Below, piece after piece: positions 7,048 to 14,334 of a DNA stretch of 35,176 nucleotides. The position numbers were made by a program, and so were the translations under genes. Source of the stretch: DATEHQ01 sp035279525 (lineage in GTDB: Bacteria > Chloroflexota > Dormibacteria > Dormibacterales > Dormibacteraceae); the NCBI GenBank assembly GCA_035279525.1, contig DATEHQ010000184.1, positions 1 to 35,176 of the forward strand, written 5' to 3'. Below the pieces are notes generated by a model, which saw only the letters and a list, made by a program, of their open reading frames with translations, ran no database searches and was not told where the DNA came from. Position 1 is the first letter of the stretch. Every line of letters begins with the position of its first letter.

Positions 7048-7781
7048 ATGGCTTCGAGCTAGCCGCGGTCGCCGGCCTGCCCGAGGTGGTGCCCGGCGAC
7101 GATCTCGGTCACCTGATCTGCCGGCAAGCGACTCTGCGATCGGGCGACGTGCTCGTCGTGGCGCAGAAGATCGTGTCGAAGTCGGAGGGGCGCCTGGTCG
7201 ACCTGAAGTCCGTCACCGCGACCGATAAGGCGGTTGCGATCGCGTCGCGCCTCATCGCATCGCCCGATCCGAGGATGGTGCAGGTGGTCCTGAACGAAAG
7301 CGTGCGCATCGTCCGCTCCGAACGCGTGCTCATCACTGAGACGCGCCATGGTTTCGTGTGCGCCAATGGCGGTGTCGACCACTCCAACGTCGGCGGCGTC
7401 GACGTGCTGAGCCTGCTGCCGCTTGACCCGGACGCGAGCGCGGCGCGGCTGCGTGCGCGCATTCGCGAGCTCGCGAATGTCGACGTCGGCGTCATCGTGT
7501 CCGACACCTTCGGCCGCCCGTGGCGTGTCGGCATCGTGAACGTCGCGCTGGGCGTCTCAGGGATACCCTCGGCGATCGACCTTCGCGGCAGCCTCGATGA
7601 CGCAGGTCAGCCGCTCCACGCCACAGTGCTCGCGATCGCCGACGACCTTGCATCAGCGGCCGGCGTCGTGATGGGGAAGACCGAACGCGCACCGGTCGTG
7701 ATCGTGCGCGGGCTGGAGCTCGACGGCGACGGTACCGGTGCTGAGCTGATTCGGCCGGCTGACGAGGATCTGTTCCGCTGA
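7044..7781 (+). CDS. cofE: F420-0:gamma-glutamyl ligase
   Basis: CofE adds glutamates to F420-0 using GTP. The 245-residue product shows AQKIVSKSEGR (about residues 40-50), a conserved GVDHSNVGG and SDTFGRPWRVGIVNVALG, all hallmarks of the CofE fold. It is the short single-domain form; the C-terminal nitroreductase-like domain found in mycobacterial FbiB is missing. That domain reduces dehydro-F420-0, so if this organism uses the phosphoenolpyruvate route, the reductase must be encoded elsewhere. Start GTG 7044 overlaps the cofC stop. Confidence 0.92.
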   Translation: MNGFELAAVAGLPEVVPGDDLGHLICRQATLRSGDVLVVAQKIVSKSEGRLVDLKSVTATDKAVAIASRLIASPDPRMVQVVLNESVRIVRSERVLITETRHGFVCANGGVDHSNVGGVDVLSLLPLDPDASAARLRARIRELANVDVGVIVSDTFGRPWRVGIVNVALGVSGIPSAIDLRGSLDDAGQPLHATVLAIADDLASAAGVVMGKTERAPVVIVRGLELDGDGTGAELIRPADEDLFR

Positions 7782-8692
7782 ACGTCGTCGTCCTCGCCGG
7801 CGGCACCGGCGGCGCGAAGCTGGCCGCCGGGGTCCAGTCGATCGCGCCCGACGCACGCCTGACCGTGATCGCGAACACCGCGGACGACGACGAGTTCTGG
7901 TCCCTTCTCGTCTGCCCGGACATCGACGCGGCCATATACCGGCTCGGCGGCGTTTTCAACGAGGCGGCCGGCTACGGCGTCAAGGACGATACGTTCCGGG
8001 TCCTCGACGCCCTGAGAGGTTCAGGCGGGCCGGACTGGTTCCGGATCGGTGACCTTGATTTCGCCACCCACATCGACCGCACCTCGATGCTTCGCGGCGG
8101 TAAGACGCTGACGCAGGCCACGGCGAAGATCGCGTCCGTGCACGGCGTGACGGCGCACGTGCTTCCGATGACCGACGAATCGGTCAGGACGCGCTTTGCC
8201 ACCGAGAAAGCCGAGCTCTCGTTTCAGGAATACTTCGTGCTCGAGCGATTGCGGCCGCAGCTCAAAGGAATTCGATTCGAGGGGATCGATTCGGCGCGGC
8301 CCACACCCGAAGTGCTGGCCGCGCTGGCCGACGCTGACGTCGTGATCATCGGACCTTCGAATCCGCTGATCTCGGTGGCTCCGATCCTGCGGCTCGTGCG
8401 CGACCACATGCCGCGCGAACGGACTGTCGCGGTCACACCGATCGTCGGTGGGCTGGCGTTGAAGGGGCCGACCATAGAGATGATGCGAGCGCTGGGTCCG
8501 GAGCCGAACCCTGTCGAGGTGGCGAGGTTGTATGGCGACGTGGCCGCCACATTCGTCGTCGACCGGCGTGACGCCGCGTCCGCGGACGCGATCGAAGGAT
8601 CCGGCCAGCGAGTCCTGGTCCTCGACACCGTGATGAAGGATGGCGGCGAGAGACTCGCGAGCGCGATTCTCGGCGAGCTAGGTCACGTGTGA
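7778..8692 (+). CDS. cofD: 2-phospho-L-lactate transferase CofD, CTG start
   Basis: CofD/FbiA transfers the phospholactyl-type group from the GDP-linked precursor to FO, giving F420-0 or its dehydro form. The frame encodes the family N-terminus VVLAGGTGGAKLAAGV, the nucleotide-binding loop, followed by NTADDDEFW and the conserved IGPSNPLISVAPIL. This N-terminus is needed, yet the nearest in-frame upstream stop is at 7760-7762 and no ATG, GTG or TTG occurs between it and the loop. The only suitable codon is CTG 7778, which overlaps the cofE stop as CTGA. Total length is 304 residues, normal for CofD. Starting at the next usual codons would delete the binding loop. The 3' end overlaps the convergent proline-rich gene by 15 bases. 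Confidence 0.9.
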   Translation: MNVVVLAGGTGGAKLAAGVQSIAPDARLTVIANTADDDEFWSLLVCPDIDAAIYRLGGVFNEAAGYGVKDDTFRVLDALRGSGGPDWFRIGDLDFATHIDRTSMLRGGKTLTQATAKIASVHGVTAHVLPMTDESVRTRFATEKAELSFQEYFVLERLRPQLKGIRFEGIDSARPTPEVLAALADADVVIIGPSNPLISVAPILRLVRDHMPRERTVAVTPIVGGLALKGPTIEMMRALGPEPNPVEVARLYGDVAATFVVDRRDAASADAIEGSGQRVLVLDTVMKDGGERLASAILGELGHV

Positions 8693-9589
8693 GTTGGCGA
8701 CCATGACGAGCACGCCGATCAGCACCATGACGAGGCCGACGACGAGCACCGCGTACTGAGCGATCGCAACGGTTCCGCTCGGCTTCCTGACCTCGGCCTC
8801 TTCGCGTTCGGTGCCAGGCGCGTCTCCCGAGGCGAGCGTCCAGCTGCCACCGCCCGTGGCGGCTGCCTTCCTGTCCTTCTTCTTGTGCGCCGGCTCGGCG
8901 GTGTCCACGACCTTGGGGTCGCTGACGATCGACCAGCCGGCACCGCCCGGGGTCGATGACGCGGCTGTCTGGGCCGGCTCGAGCGGTCTTGGCGACTCCG
9001 ATGGCGCCGGGCCTGGGGTCCAGGCCGGCTCCGACGGTGCCGGAGGCTGATACGCGGGTTGAGCGGCGGGGGTGTACGGCTCGGGCTTGTAGGGCTCGGG
9101 CTCGGGCGGCGGCGGGGTGAACGGAGGGGGAGTCGGAGGAGCCGGCGGCCCGACCTCCCAGGGCGAGTCTGCCGGAGGAGCAGCCGGACCGACGTCCCAC
9201 GCGGACTGCCCGGGCGCGGTCGCCGGTCCGACGTCCCAGCCGGACTGCGGGACCGGCGCGGCGGGCGGAGCGGACGGTGGAGGCGGAGGCGGTGCAGGTT
9301 GGTACGCCGGCTGCTCGTAGTTGATGGTCGGTTGCGGCGCTGACGGACCCCAGGTCGAGGTGGGGGCCGCCACGGTTGTGGCGGGTGCCGGCGGCGCCTC
9401 GGCCGGATGGGGGCTGTGGCCCGATGGCGCCAGGGTGCGCTGCCGCGCGGCTCGCACCTTGTGCTCGATCTGCGATCGGCGTGCCGAGTACATCGACCTC
9501 TTCTCGACCGATTTGCGTCGCAGCACGAAGAACACGGACAGGATTCCGATCAGCGCGACCCCCGGGCCCACGATCAAGGCGATAGGCAT
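8678..9589 (-). CDS. Proline-rich protein with helices at both ends
   Basis: The 303-residue product has a hydrophobic helix at residues about 2-22 followed by a basic stretch, then a long Pro/Ala-rich middle (about 55-220), a lysine-rich patch (AHKKKDRK) and a second helix near the C-terminus (about 275-297). Three spaced WDVGP/WEVGP motifs occur about 15 residues apart at about 115-150, and several PYxP or QPAYQP elements follow. I recognise no family. The layout suggests both ends in the membrane and an extended linker between them. Start ATG 9589 follows GATAAT by eight bases. It is divergent from the YqeY-like gene. Confidence 0.7.
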   Translation of the reverse strand: MPIALIVGPGVALIGILSVFFVLRRKSVEKRSMYSARRSQIEHKVRAARQRTLAPSGHSPHPAEAPPAPATTVAAPTSTWGPSAPQPTINYEQPAYQPAPPPPPPSAPPAAPVPQSGWDVGPATAPGQSAWDVGPAAPPADSPWEVGPPAPPTPPPFTPPPPEPEPYKPEPYTPAAQPAYQPPAPSEPAWTPGPAPSESPRPLEPAQTAASSTPGGAGWSIVSDPKVVDTAEPAHKKKDRKAAATGGGSWTLASGDAPGTEREEAEVRKPSGTVAIAQYAVLVVGLVMVLIGVLVMVANSHVT

Positions 9590-9597
9590 AGGCGCCG

Positions 9598-9603
9598 ATT
9601 ATC
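9598..9603 (-). promoter_or_regulatory. -10-like GATAAT before the proline-rich gene
   Basis: The minus strand reads GATAAT, then eight bases, then ATG 9589. There is no Shine-Dalgarno sequence, so a leaderless transcript is likely. Confidence 0.45.
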
Positions 9604-9621
9604 CGTGATCGGTCCATGTGT

Positions 9622-9627
9622 GACAAT
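9622..9627 (+). promoter_or_regulatory. -10-like GACAAT before the YqeY-like gene
   Basis: GACAAT is followed by seven bases and GTG 9635. It is the plus-strand partner of the divergent GATAAT at 9598-9603. Confidence 0.4.
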
Positions 9628-9634
9628 CGCCGCC

Positions 9635-10087
9635 GTGGCACTTTATGAGCGTGTCCAGGCTGAGCTGGTCCAGGCCCGGATGAAGCGGGATGAGCTCACT
9701 CTCGACACCCTGGCTCTGCTGAAGAGCGAGTTGGTGAAGGCGAGCAAGGACGGGGGCGCCGGCGGGCGAATCGACGACGACCTGGTCGTTCGCATCGCTC
9801 GCAAGGAGGTCAAGAAGCGCGAAGAGGCGATCGAGATCTACCAGAAGGCCGGGCGTGCGGAGAGCGCCCGCCGCGAGGAGGCTGAGATGCGCGTGCTCCG
9901 AGACTACCTCCCGGCGGCGATGGAGCAGCAGCAGGTCGAAGCTGAGGTCCAGGCTGTGATCGACGAGCTGAAGCCTGATGGCCCGAAAGGTTTCGGCATG
10001 GTGATGAAGGCGGCCACGGTGCGGCTCGCGGGGCGAGCGGAAGGTGCCCAGGTGGCCGCCGCGGCGCGCAAGCTCCTTGGTTCGTAA
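9635..10087 (+). CDS. GatB/YqeY domain protein
   Basis: The 150-residue product is a stand-alone YqeY-type protein: an N-terminal helical region (LVQARMKRDELTLDTLALLKS) and a C-terminal half resembling the tail domain of GatB (DYLPAAMEQQQVEAEVQAVI, then GFGMVMKAATVRLAGRAEGAQV). GatB is a subunit of the tRNA-dependent amidotransferase; free YqeY proteins are thought to bind RNA or tRNA but have no firm reaction. Start GTG 9635 follows GACAAT. The endonuclease III gene begins inside its 3' end, so the two are probably co-expressed. Confidence 0.88.
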   Translation: MALYERVQAELVQARMKRDELTLDTLALLKSELVKASKDGGAGGRIDDDLVVRIARKEVKKREEAIEIYQKAGRAESARREEAEMRVLRDYLPAAMEQQQVEAEVQAVIDELKPDGPKGFGMVMKAATVRLAGRAEGAQVAAAARKLLGS

Positions 10088-10781
10088 GGCCGGCGCCAAG
10101 AGGAAACCCTCCTGGACGTCGCCGCCATCACCGCGCGGCGCCCGCACGAGGGCGCTGCTCACGGTCGAGCGCCTCCGCGACCTGTACCCGGCCGTCACAG
10201 AGCTCGCGCACCAGGATCCCTTTCAGCTCCTGATCGCGACGATTCTTTCGGCGCAGACAACCGATCGGTCGGTCAACCTGGTCACACCCGAGCTGTTCCA
10301 CCGCTACCCCACGGCGGCAGACCTCGCTGCGGCCGACCCCGCGGTGGTCGAGCAGCTGATCAAGGCGACGGGGTTCTTCCGGGCCAAGACACGGCGGATC
10401 ATCTCGGCCAGCCGCAAGATCGTCGAGCGGTTTGAGGGCGTCGTTCCGGGCACGATCGAAGAGCTCACCGAGATTCCCGGCATCGGGCGCAAGACGGCCA
10501 ACGTGATCCTGGGCGTCGGGTTCGATGTGCCCGGTTTCGCCGTGGACACGCACGTGATCCGACTGACCAACCTGCTCAAGCTGGTCGCCACGAAGGATCC
10601 TGTGAAGATCGAGCACCAGGTGTGCTCGAAGGTGCCGAAGGAGGAGTGGACCGGATTGTCGTTGCGCCTGATCCTGCACGGGCGGCGGGTCTGCATCGCC
10701 CGCAGGCCGCGGTGTGAGGAGTGCGTCCTGAACGACTTCTGCCCGTCTTCCCGGGTTCGCCCACCGAAGCGCCGAGCCTGA
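10077..10781 (+). CDS. nth: Endonuclease III
   Basis: Endonuclease III is a base-excision repair glycosylase/AP lyase for oxidised pyrimidines. The frame has the helix-hairpin-helix IPGIGRKTANVIL carrying the catalytic Lys, the VDTH motif with the catalytic Asp, and the C-terminal 4Fe-4S signature C-x6-C-x2-C-x5-C (CIARRPRCEECVLNDFC). The start is uncertain. TTG 10077, overlapping the YqeY stop, gives 234 residues with a basic N-terminal tail; GTG 10044 is the alternative, and the conserved domain itself begins near 10155. Two GC-rich inverted repeats follow the stop. Confidence 0.92.
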   Translation: MVRKAGAKRKPSWTSPPSPRGARTRALLTVERLRDLYPAVTELAHQDPFQLLIATILSAQTTDRSVNLVTPELFHRYPTAADLAAADPAVVEQLIKATGFFRAKTRRIISASRKIVERFEGVVPGTIEELTEIPGIGRKTANVILGVGFDVPGFAVDTHVIRLTNLLKLVATKDPVKIEHQVCSKVPKEEWTGLSLRLILHGRRVCIARRPRCEECVLNDFCPSSRVRPPKRRA

Positions 10782-10814
10782 TCTCGGACCCGCTCCGCGG
10801 GCCCACCCTCTCCC

Positions 10815-10839
10815 GTGCCGGCCCCACCCCCGCCGGCAC
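10815..10839. terminator. Possible hairpin after nth
   Basis: GTGCCGGC and GCCGGCAC form a perfect 8-bp stem with a 9-nt C-rich loop, 34 bases after the nth stop. No T-tract follows, so it is a stable hairpin but not a textbook intrinsic terminator. Confidence 0.35.
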
Positions 10840-10889
10840 GCCTGGCCGCCAGGAAATCAGAAAAAATCGAGCCCGACAACCGAGCTTGT

Positions 10890-10895
10890 TAAGAT
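10890..10895 (+). promoter_or_regulatory. -10-like TAAGAT before the radical SAM gene
   Basis: TAAGAT is followed by seven bases and ATG 10903. The preceding 30 bases are unusually A-rich for this DNA. No Shine-Dalgarno sequence is present. Confidence 0.5.
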
Positions 10896-10902
10896 CGAAC
10901 GA

Positions 10903-11841
10903 ATGTTCTATTCTCGGGAAGTGGCCTCCCTGGAGCCCCGCCTGGCCGACGTCGAATACCTCGAGGTGCTGTGCAAGTCGGCCCTCAACCCGGTGAAGAA
11001 CATGGGCTTCTCCTGGTCGCTCAACCCGTACACGGGCTGCGAGCACCGCTGCGCCTTCTGTTACGTGCGCGCTTTCGAGCTGCGGGCGGACCGTCCTTCG
11101 GACGACCGCTACGGGCGCACGATCCGCGTCAAGGTCAATGTCGCGGCGGTCCTCCGCGCCGAGCTCTCGCGCCGTTCCTGGAAGAAGGAGACGGTCCTCA
11201 TCGGCGCGGCCACCGACCCGTATCAGCCCGCGGAGGGTCGATTCAAGCTCACCCGCCAGTGTCTCCAGGCACTGCGCGACAGCTCCAACCCCACGTCGAT
11301 GATCACGCGAGGGCCGATGATCGTCCGCGACATCGACGTCCTGAGCGATCTGGCTCGCCGAGCCGATGTGCACATCACCTTCAGCATCCCGACGGTCGAC
11401 GACGACGTCTGGCGCAAGACGGAGCCCGGCACCGCCCACCCGCGTCAGCGCCTGCGCGCGATCGAGAAGCTGACGTCGGCCGGCATCGACGTCGGGGTTG
11501 GCATGGCCCCCATCCTTCCCGGACTCTCCGACAGGCCGGAGGGCCTCGAGGCCGTCGTCAAGGCCGCGCGTGACGCCGGGGCGACCGGGCTCTGGGCCGG
11601 GATGCTTCACCTCAAGGACGGCACGCGCGAACACTTCATGTCGATCCTGGACAGGCACTGGCCTGAGCTCGTGCCGCGGTACGAACGCGCCTATCGCGAA
11701 CGCGCCTACCTGCCCGCCACCTTCGGCGAGGCCACGATGAAGGAGGTATCGAGGCTGCGCAAGGTGCACGGCGTCAGCGACCACCGCCGCGTCATCCTCA
11801 AGCCTCCACCCGAACCCGAGCAGCTCTCCCTGCTCAATTAG
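10903..11841 (+). CDS. Radical SAM protein, Rv2578c / SplB-like family
   Basis: The 312-residue product has the radical SAM cluster motif CxxxCxxC at Cys46, Cys50 and Cys53 (GCEHRCAFCYVR), embedded in NPYTGCEHRC as in the Rv2578c family of SplB-like proteins. The rest is a partial TIM barrel with DPYQPAEG and GVGMAPILPGLSD segments. Such proteins bind 4Fe-4S and cleave S-adenosylmethionine to make a radical. The reaction of this family is not established; a photoproduct-lyase-like role is only a structural analogy. The adjacent nth gene, whose product is a repair enzyme, could hint at DNA repair. ATG 10903 is supported by TAAGAT seven bases upstream. Confidence 0.85.
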   Translation: MFYSREVASLEPRLADVEYLEVLCKSALNPVKNMGFSWSLNPYTGCEHRCAFCYVRAFELRADRPSDDRYGRTIRVKVNVAAVLRAELSRRSWKKETVLIGAATDPYQPAEGRFKLTRQCLQALRDSSNPTSMITRGPMIVRDIDVLSDLARRADVHITFSIPTVDDDVWRKTEPGTAHPRQRLRAIEKLTSAGIDVGVGMAPILPGLSDRPEGLEAVVKAARDAGATGLWAGMLHLKDGTREHFMSILDRHWPELVPRYERAYRERAYLPATFGEATMKEVSRLRKVHGVSDHRRVILKPPPEPEQLSLLN

Positions 11842-11844
11842 CAT
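11839..11844 (+). promoter_or_regulatory. -10-like TAGCAT overlapping the radical SAM stop
   Basis: TAGCAT starts at the TAG stop of the preceding gene and is followed by seven bases and GTG 11852. Confidence 0.4.
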
Positions 11845-11851
11845 TCGTCTC

Positions 11852-12148
11852 GTGCGAAGCCCGATGGACGCGCTGCTCGGCCGCGTGGGCGGCTTCCAGA
11901 AGAACGAGATCGCTCGGCGCACGGTGCCGTGCTACAAGCACGTGATCGAGAAGGAAGGCGAGCGCCTGTCGGTGTGCCTCCTTGTCGACTCGGGCAAGCT
12001 CTATCGCTTCCCCTACCAGACCGTCAAGGGCATCAAGGGTCTTGCCGTGAAAGCCCGATTCCTGCGCGGCGAGATGGAGCACCTCAGGCTGCGCGAGTTT
12101 CAGCCAGGCCTCTGCCGCTATGTCGAAAGAGCAGACCAGGCCGTCTGA
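11852..12148 (+). CDS. Unknown 98-residue basic protein
   Basis: I do not recognise this protein. It is soluble by composition, basic, with two cysteines (VPCYKH, LSVCLL) and a beta-like middle (RLSVCLLVDSGKLYRFPYQTV) suggesting a small folded domain rather than a chance frame. GTG 11852 is seven bases after TAGCAT; an in-frame ATG lies 12 bases further on. It begins 10 bases after the radical SAM stop and its 3' end overlaps the following coiled-coil gene by 29 bases, so the three may act together. Confidence 0.55.
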   Translation: MRSPMDALLGRVGGFQKNEIARRTVPCYKHVIEKEGERLSVCLLVDSGKLYRFPYQTVKGIKGLAVKARFLRGEMEHLRLREFQPGLCRYVERADQAV

Positions 12149-12404
12149 GTCACTCGTCCAGCAGCTGCTTGCGGAACGTCGCGAGCTGAAGGTCACCGTC
12201 GAGCGCCTGCGGCTCGAGCTCGCCGACGTCCAGGGAAGCTCCAGCGGTCCCGATCCGAAGGTGCGCGAGCTGCAAGCCGAAGTGGAACGTCTTCGATACC
12301 AGCTCGCGTCGGCGCGGGCCGAAGCCGGCAACCTGCGCGACCAGCACGCTGAGCTGCGCGCCGGGATCGAGAAGGCCCTGCAGCAGCTCGCTGATTCCCA
12401 CTGA
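12120..12404 (+). CDS. Short coiled-coil protein
   Basis: The 94-residue product is almost wholly helical, with heptad-like Leu spacing in two blocks (about residues 12-38 and 48-90) separated by a Ser/Gly/Pro break (GSSSGPDPK). No family is recognised. Start ATG 12120 lies inside the preceding gene and no clear Shine-Dalgarno sequence is seen. It may form a dimeric rod or partner the 98-residue protein upstream. Coding status is moderately sure: the periodicity is regular and the frame ends right at the bidirectional hairpin. Confidence 0.55.
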   Translation: MSKEQTRPSESLVQQLLAERRELKVTVERLRLELADVQGSSSGPDPKVRELQAEVERLRYQLASARAEAGNLRDQHAELRAGIEKALQQLADSH

Positions 12405-12410
12405 AAAAGA

Positions 12411-12436
12411 AAGGCCCCGCGCTGAGGCGGGGCCTT
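12411..12436 (-). terminator. Intrinsic terminator for the DUF4870-like gene
   Basis: A perfect 10-bp stem AAGGCCCCGC/GCGGGGCCTT with a 6-nt loop. Read on the minus strand it is followed by TCTTTTT, making a good intrinsic terminator 20 bases after the DUF4870-like stop. On the plus strand it lies just after the coiled-coil gene and could also slow that transcript. Confidence 0.8.
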
Positions 12437-12456
12437 GACGAATTGCCGTTATGGGA

Positions 12457-12876
12457 TTACTTGGCCCAGCCCTCGACCATCGGAACGTAGCTCTGCGCCA
12501 TCGGACCGAGCACCGGGAAGTTGACTCGACCGCCGCCTGCCTGCAGCGCCATGATCAGGCCGACGAGCCAGATCACAAACCAGACGACCCACCACAGGAG
12601 AACCAGGATGCCAAGCGCGCCGACGGTGACGATGCTGAGGATGAACAGGATGATGTAGACGATGAGCGCCGCACCATGGATGATCAGCGCCTGGGCCGCG
12701 TTGTACTTGACGTCCGGGTCGTCCTTGCCGACGAAAAGAAAAATGAGGCTGCCGATCGGGGGGAAGAGCGCCCACGCAAGAATCGTGTAGAGGTTCTTGT
12801 TGGACCCTGCACCTGGCGGCGGGGTGCCTCCCATCGGGGCCGGCTGGCCGGGAGGCGGGGGTGGCATCTGAGACAT
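12457..12876 (-). CDS. DUF4870-like small membrane protein
   Basis: The 139-residue product has a Pro/Gly-rich cytosolic head (about residues 1-28) and then hydrophobic helices: one at about 30-50, a DVKYNAAQALIIH segment running into a second helix, and one or two more at about 85-112. The ALFPPIGSLIFLF...KYNAAQAL pattern is typical of DUF4870 / Tic20-like bacterial proteins, which have no proven function. ATG 12876 is supported by GGAGGA nine bases upstream; this is a Shine-Dalgarno gene, unlike most of its neighbours. It is divergent from the protein kinase gene and ends at a strong terminator. Confidence 0.8.
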   Translation of the reverse strand: MSQMPPPPPGQPAPMGGTPPPGAGSNKNLYTILAWALFPPIGSLIFLFVGKDDPDVKYNAAQALIIHGAALIVYIILFILSIVTVGALGILVLLWWVVWFVIWLVGLIMALQAGGGRVNFPVLGPMAQSYVPMVEGWAK

Positions 12877-12973
12877 CGATTCATCTCCTCCTGCTGGGTG
12901 GCTGCTGCGGGCCGAATTATGGGTGCAATTCCGCCAAAACGCCATAGGTAACCGGCGTTCGCGTCCACCCCGA

Positions 12974-13000
12974 TTGAGTTCGAACCCACTCTGGTAGGCT
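12974..13000 (+). promoter_or_regulatory. Promoter of the kinase gene
   Basis: TTGAGT (12974-12979) and TAGGCT (12995-13000) are 15 bp apart, a little short of the usual spacing. TAGGCT ends 10 bases before ATG 13011, leaving almost no leader. Confidence 0.45.
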
Positions 13001-13010
13001 CGCCAGTTAG

Positions 13011-14321
13011 ATGACGGATTCCGGTCACATGCCTGGAACTCCGCCCGACCAGCCAAAACCGCCTGTCCCATCCTGGGCTCCGGGGGCTGATCGGAGCGAC
13101 GCGCCCCCGACCCCACCGGCAGGCTCGGCGCTGCCCGACATCGCCGCGACCATGCGCCTCATCCCCGTGCCACCGCCTTCGACCCCGCCCCCTCCCGTGG
13201 CCGCCATCACGACCCCGCCGCAGATGCCGGGCGAGCGCTACATCGGCAAGTACCACGTCAAGCGAGAGCTCGGGCGTGGCGGCATGGGCACCGTCTATCT
13301 CGCGGAGCAGCCTGGGCTCGGGCGCGAGGTGGCCATCAAACAGCTCCTCCAGACCGCGGACCCGCTCGCCCTCAGGCGCTTCCTGCAGGAGGCGCAGGTG
13401 ATGGCGCGCGCCAGCCATCCCAACCTGGTCCAGGTCCACGACATCGAGCTGATGGGAACCGAGAACTACATCGTCCTGGAGTTCGTGCGCGGCAAGTCGC
13501 TGCGCGACTGGATCATGCAGGGACCCATTCCCCCTCCGCAGGTCTTCGCCATCATGCGCGGCATGCTGCTCGCTCTGGATTACGCGCACAAGCGCGCGAT
13601 CGTCCATCGCGACATGAAGCCCGAAAACGTGCTCATCTCGGACGACGGCATGGTCAAGGTGACCGACTTCGGCATCGCGCGGCTGATGGACGACCCCGGC
13701 GTCGGGGGCACCGCGACCAAGACGGGCACGACCGTCGGCACCCCGCAGTACATGTCGCCGGAGCAGGTCGCCTCGAGCAAGGTCGACGGTCGCAGCGACC
13801 TCTACTCGGCGGGCATCGTGTTCTACGAGCTCGTCACGGGCCAACCCCCCTTCACGGCGAGCGAGGCAGACGGTCCGTTCACGCTGATGGCCAAGCACGT
13901 GCAGGCGCCGCCCAAGCCCCCATCGGTCTTTCAACCCGGCCTCGACCCGACGCTGGAGGCGATCATCCTCAAGTCGCTCTCCAAGCGGCCCGAGGACCGC
14001 TTCCAGACCGGGCAGGAGTTCGACGACGCGATCTCCAGCGTCGCGGACCGGATGTGCCCCGGCTGGCAGCGCAGCCTCGAGCCCGGATCAGACCTCACCC
14101 GCATGGTGCCGGGAGCCGCACCAGCGCAGGCCGTCCCCGCCACCCCGATCGGGATCGCGATCGCCAACCCGGCGATGGCGGTGCCGCACCCCTCCGCCGT
14201 GTACAACCCGGCACCGCCTGTGAAGTCGGTGGCCAGGCAGTCAGCGGGCTGTCTCGGCATCCTCGCGGGCCTCCTGGTGCTCGTCGCGATGACCAGCGGC
14301 TTCGGGCTAGCCCTGCACTGA
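13011..14321 (+). CDS. Ser/Thr protein kinase, C-terminal membrane anchor
   Basis: This 436-residue Hanks-type kinase phosphorylates proteins on Ser/Thr. Residues 1-75 are a Pro-rich disordered head. The kinase domain follows (about 80-345): glycine loop GRGGMGTVY from Gly88, VAIK lysine, HRD at 199-201, DFG at 219-221, a Thr-rich activation loop (TATKTGTTVGTPQY) and SPEQ. The HRD loop has Met where many kinases have Leu or Ile (HRDMKPEN). A Pro/Ala linker leads to one C-terminal helix (about 412-434) with only a few residues after it. Most bacterial PknB-type kinases have the helix in the middle and an outer sensor; here there is none, so the signal must come from inside the cell or from membrane partners. 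Confidence 0.93.
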   Translation: MTDSGHMPGTPPDQPKPPVPSWAPGADRSDAPPTPPAGSALPDIAATMRLIPVPPPSTPPPPVAAITTPPQMPGERYIGKYHVKRELGRGGMGTVYLAEQPGLGREVAIKQLLQTADPLALRRFLQEAQVMARASHPNLVQVHDIELMGTENYIVLEFVRGKSLRDWIMQGPIPPPQVFAIMRGMLLALDYAHKRAIVHRDMKPENVLISDDGMVKVTDFGIARLMDDPGVGGTATKTGTTVGTPQYMSPEQVASSKVDGRSDLYSAGIVFYELVTGQPPFTASEADGPFTLMAKHVQAPPKPPSVFQPGLDPTLEAIILKSLSKRPEDRFQTGQEFDDAISSVADRMCPGWQRSLEPGSDLTRMVPGAAPAQAVPATPIGIAIANPAMAVPHPSAVYNPAPPVKSVARQSAGCLGILAGLLVLVAMTSGFGLALH

Positions 14322-14334
14322 GGCGCGAGCCGAG

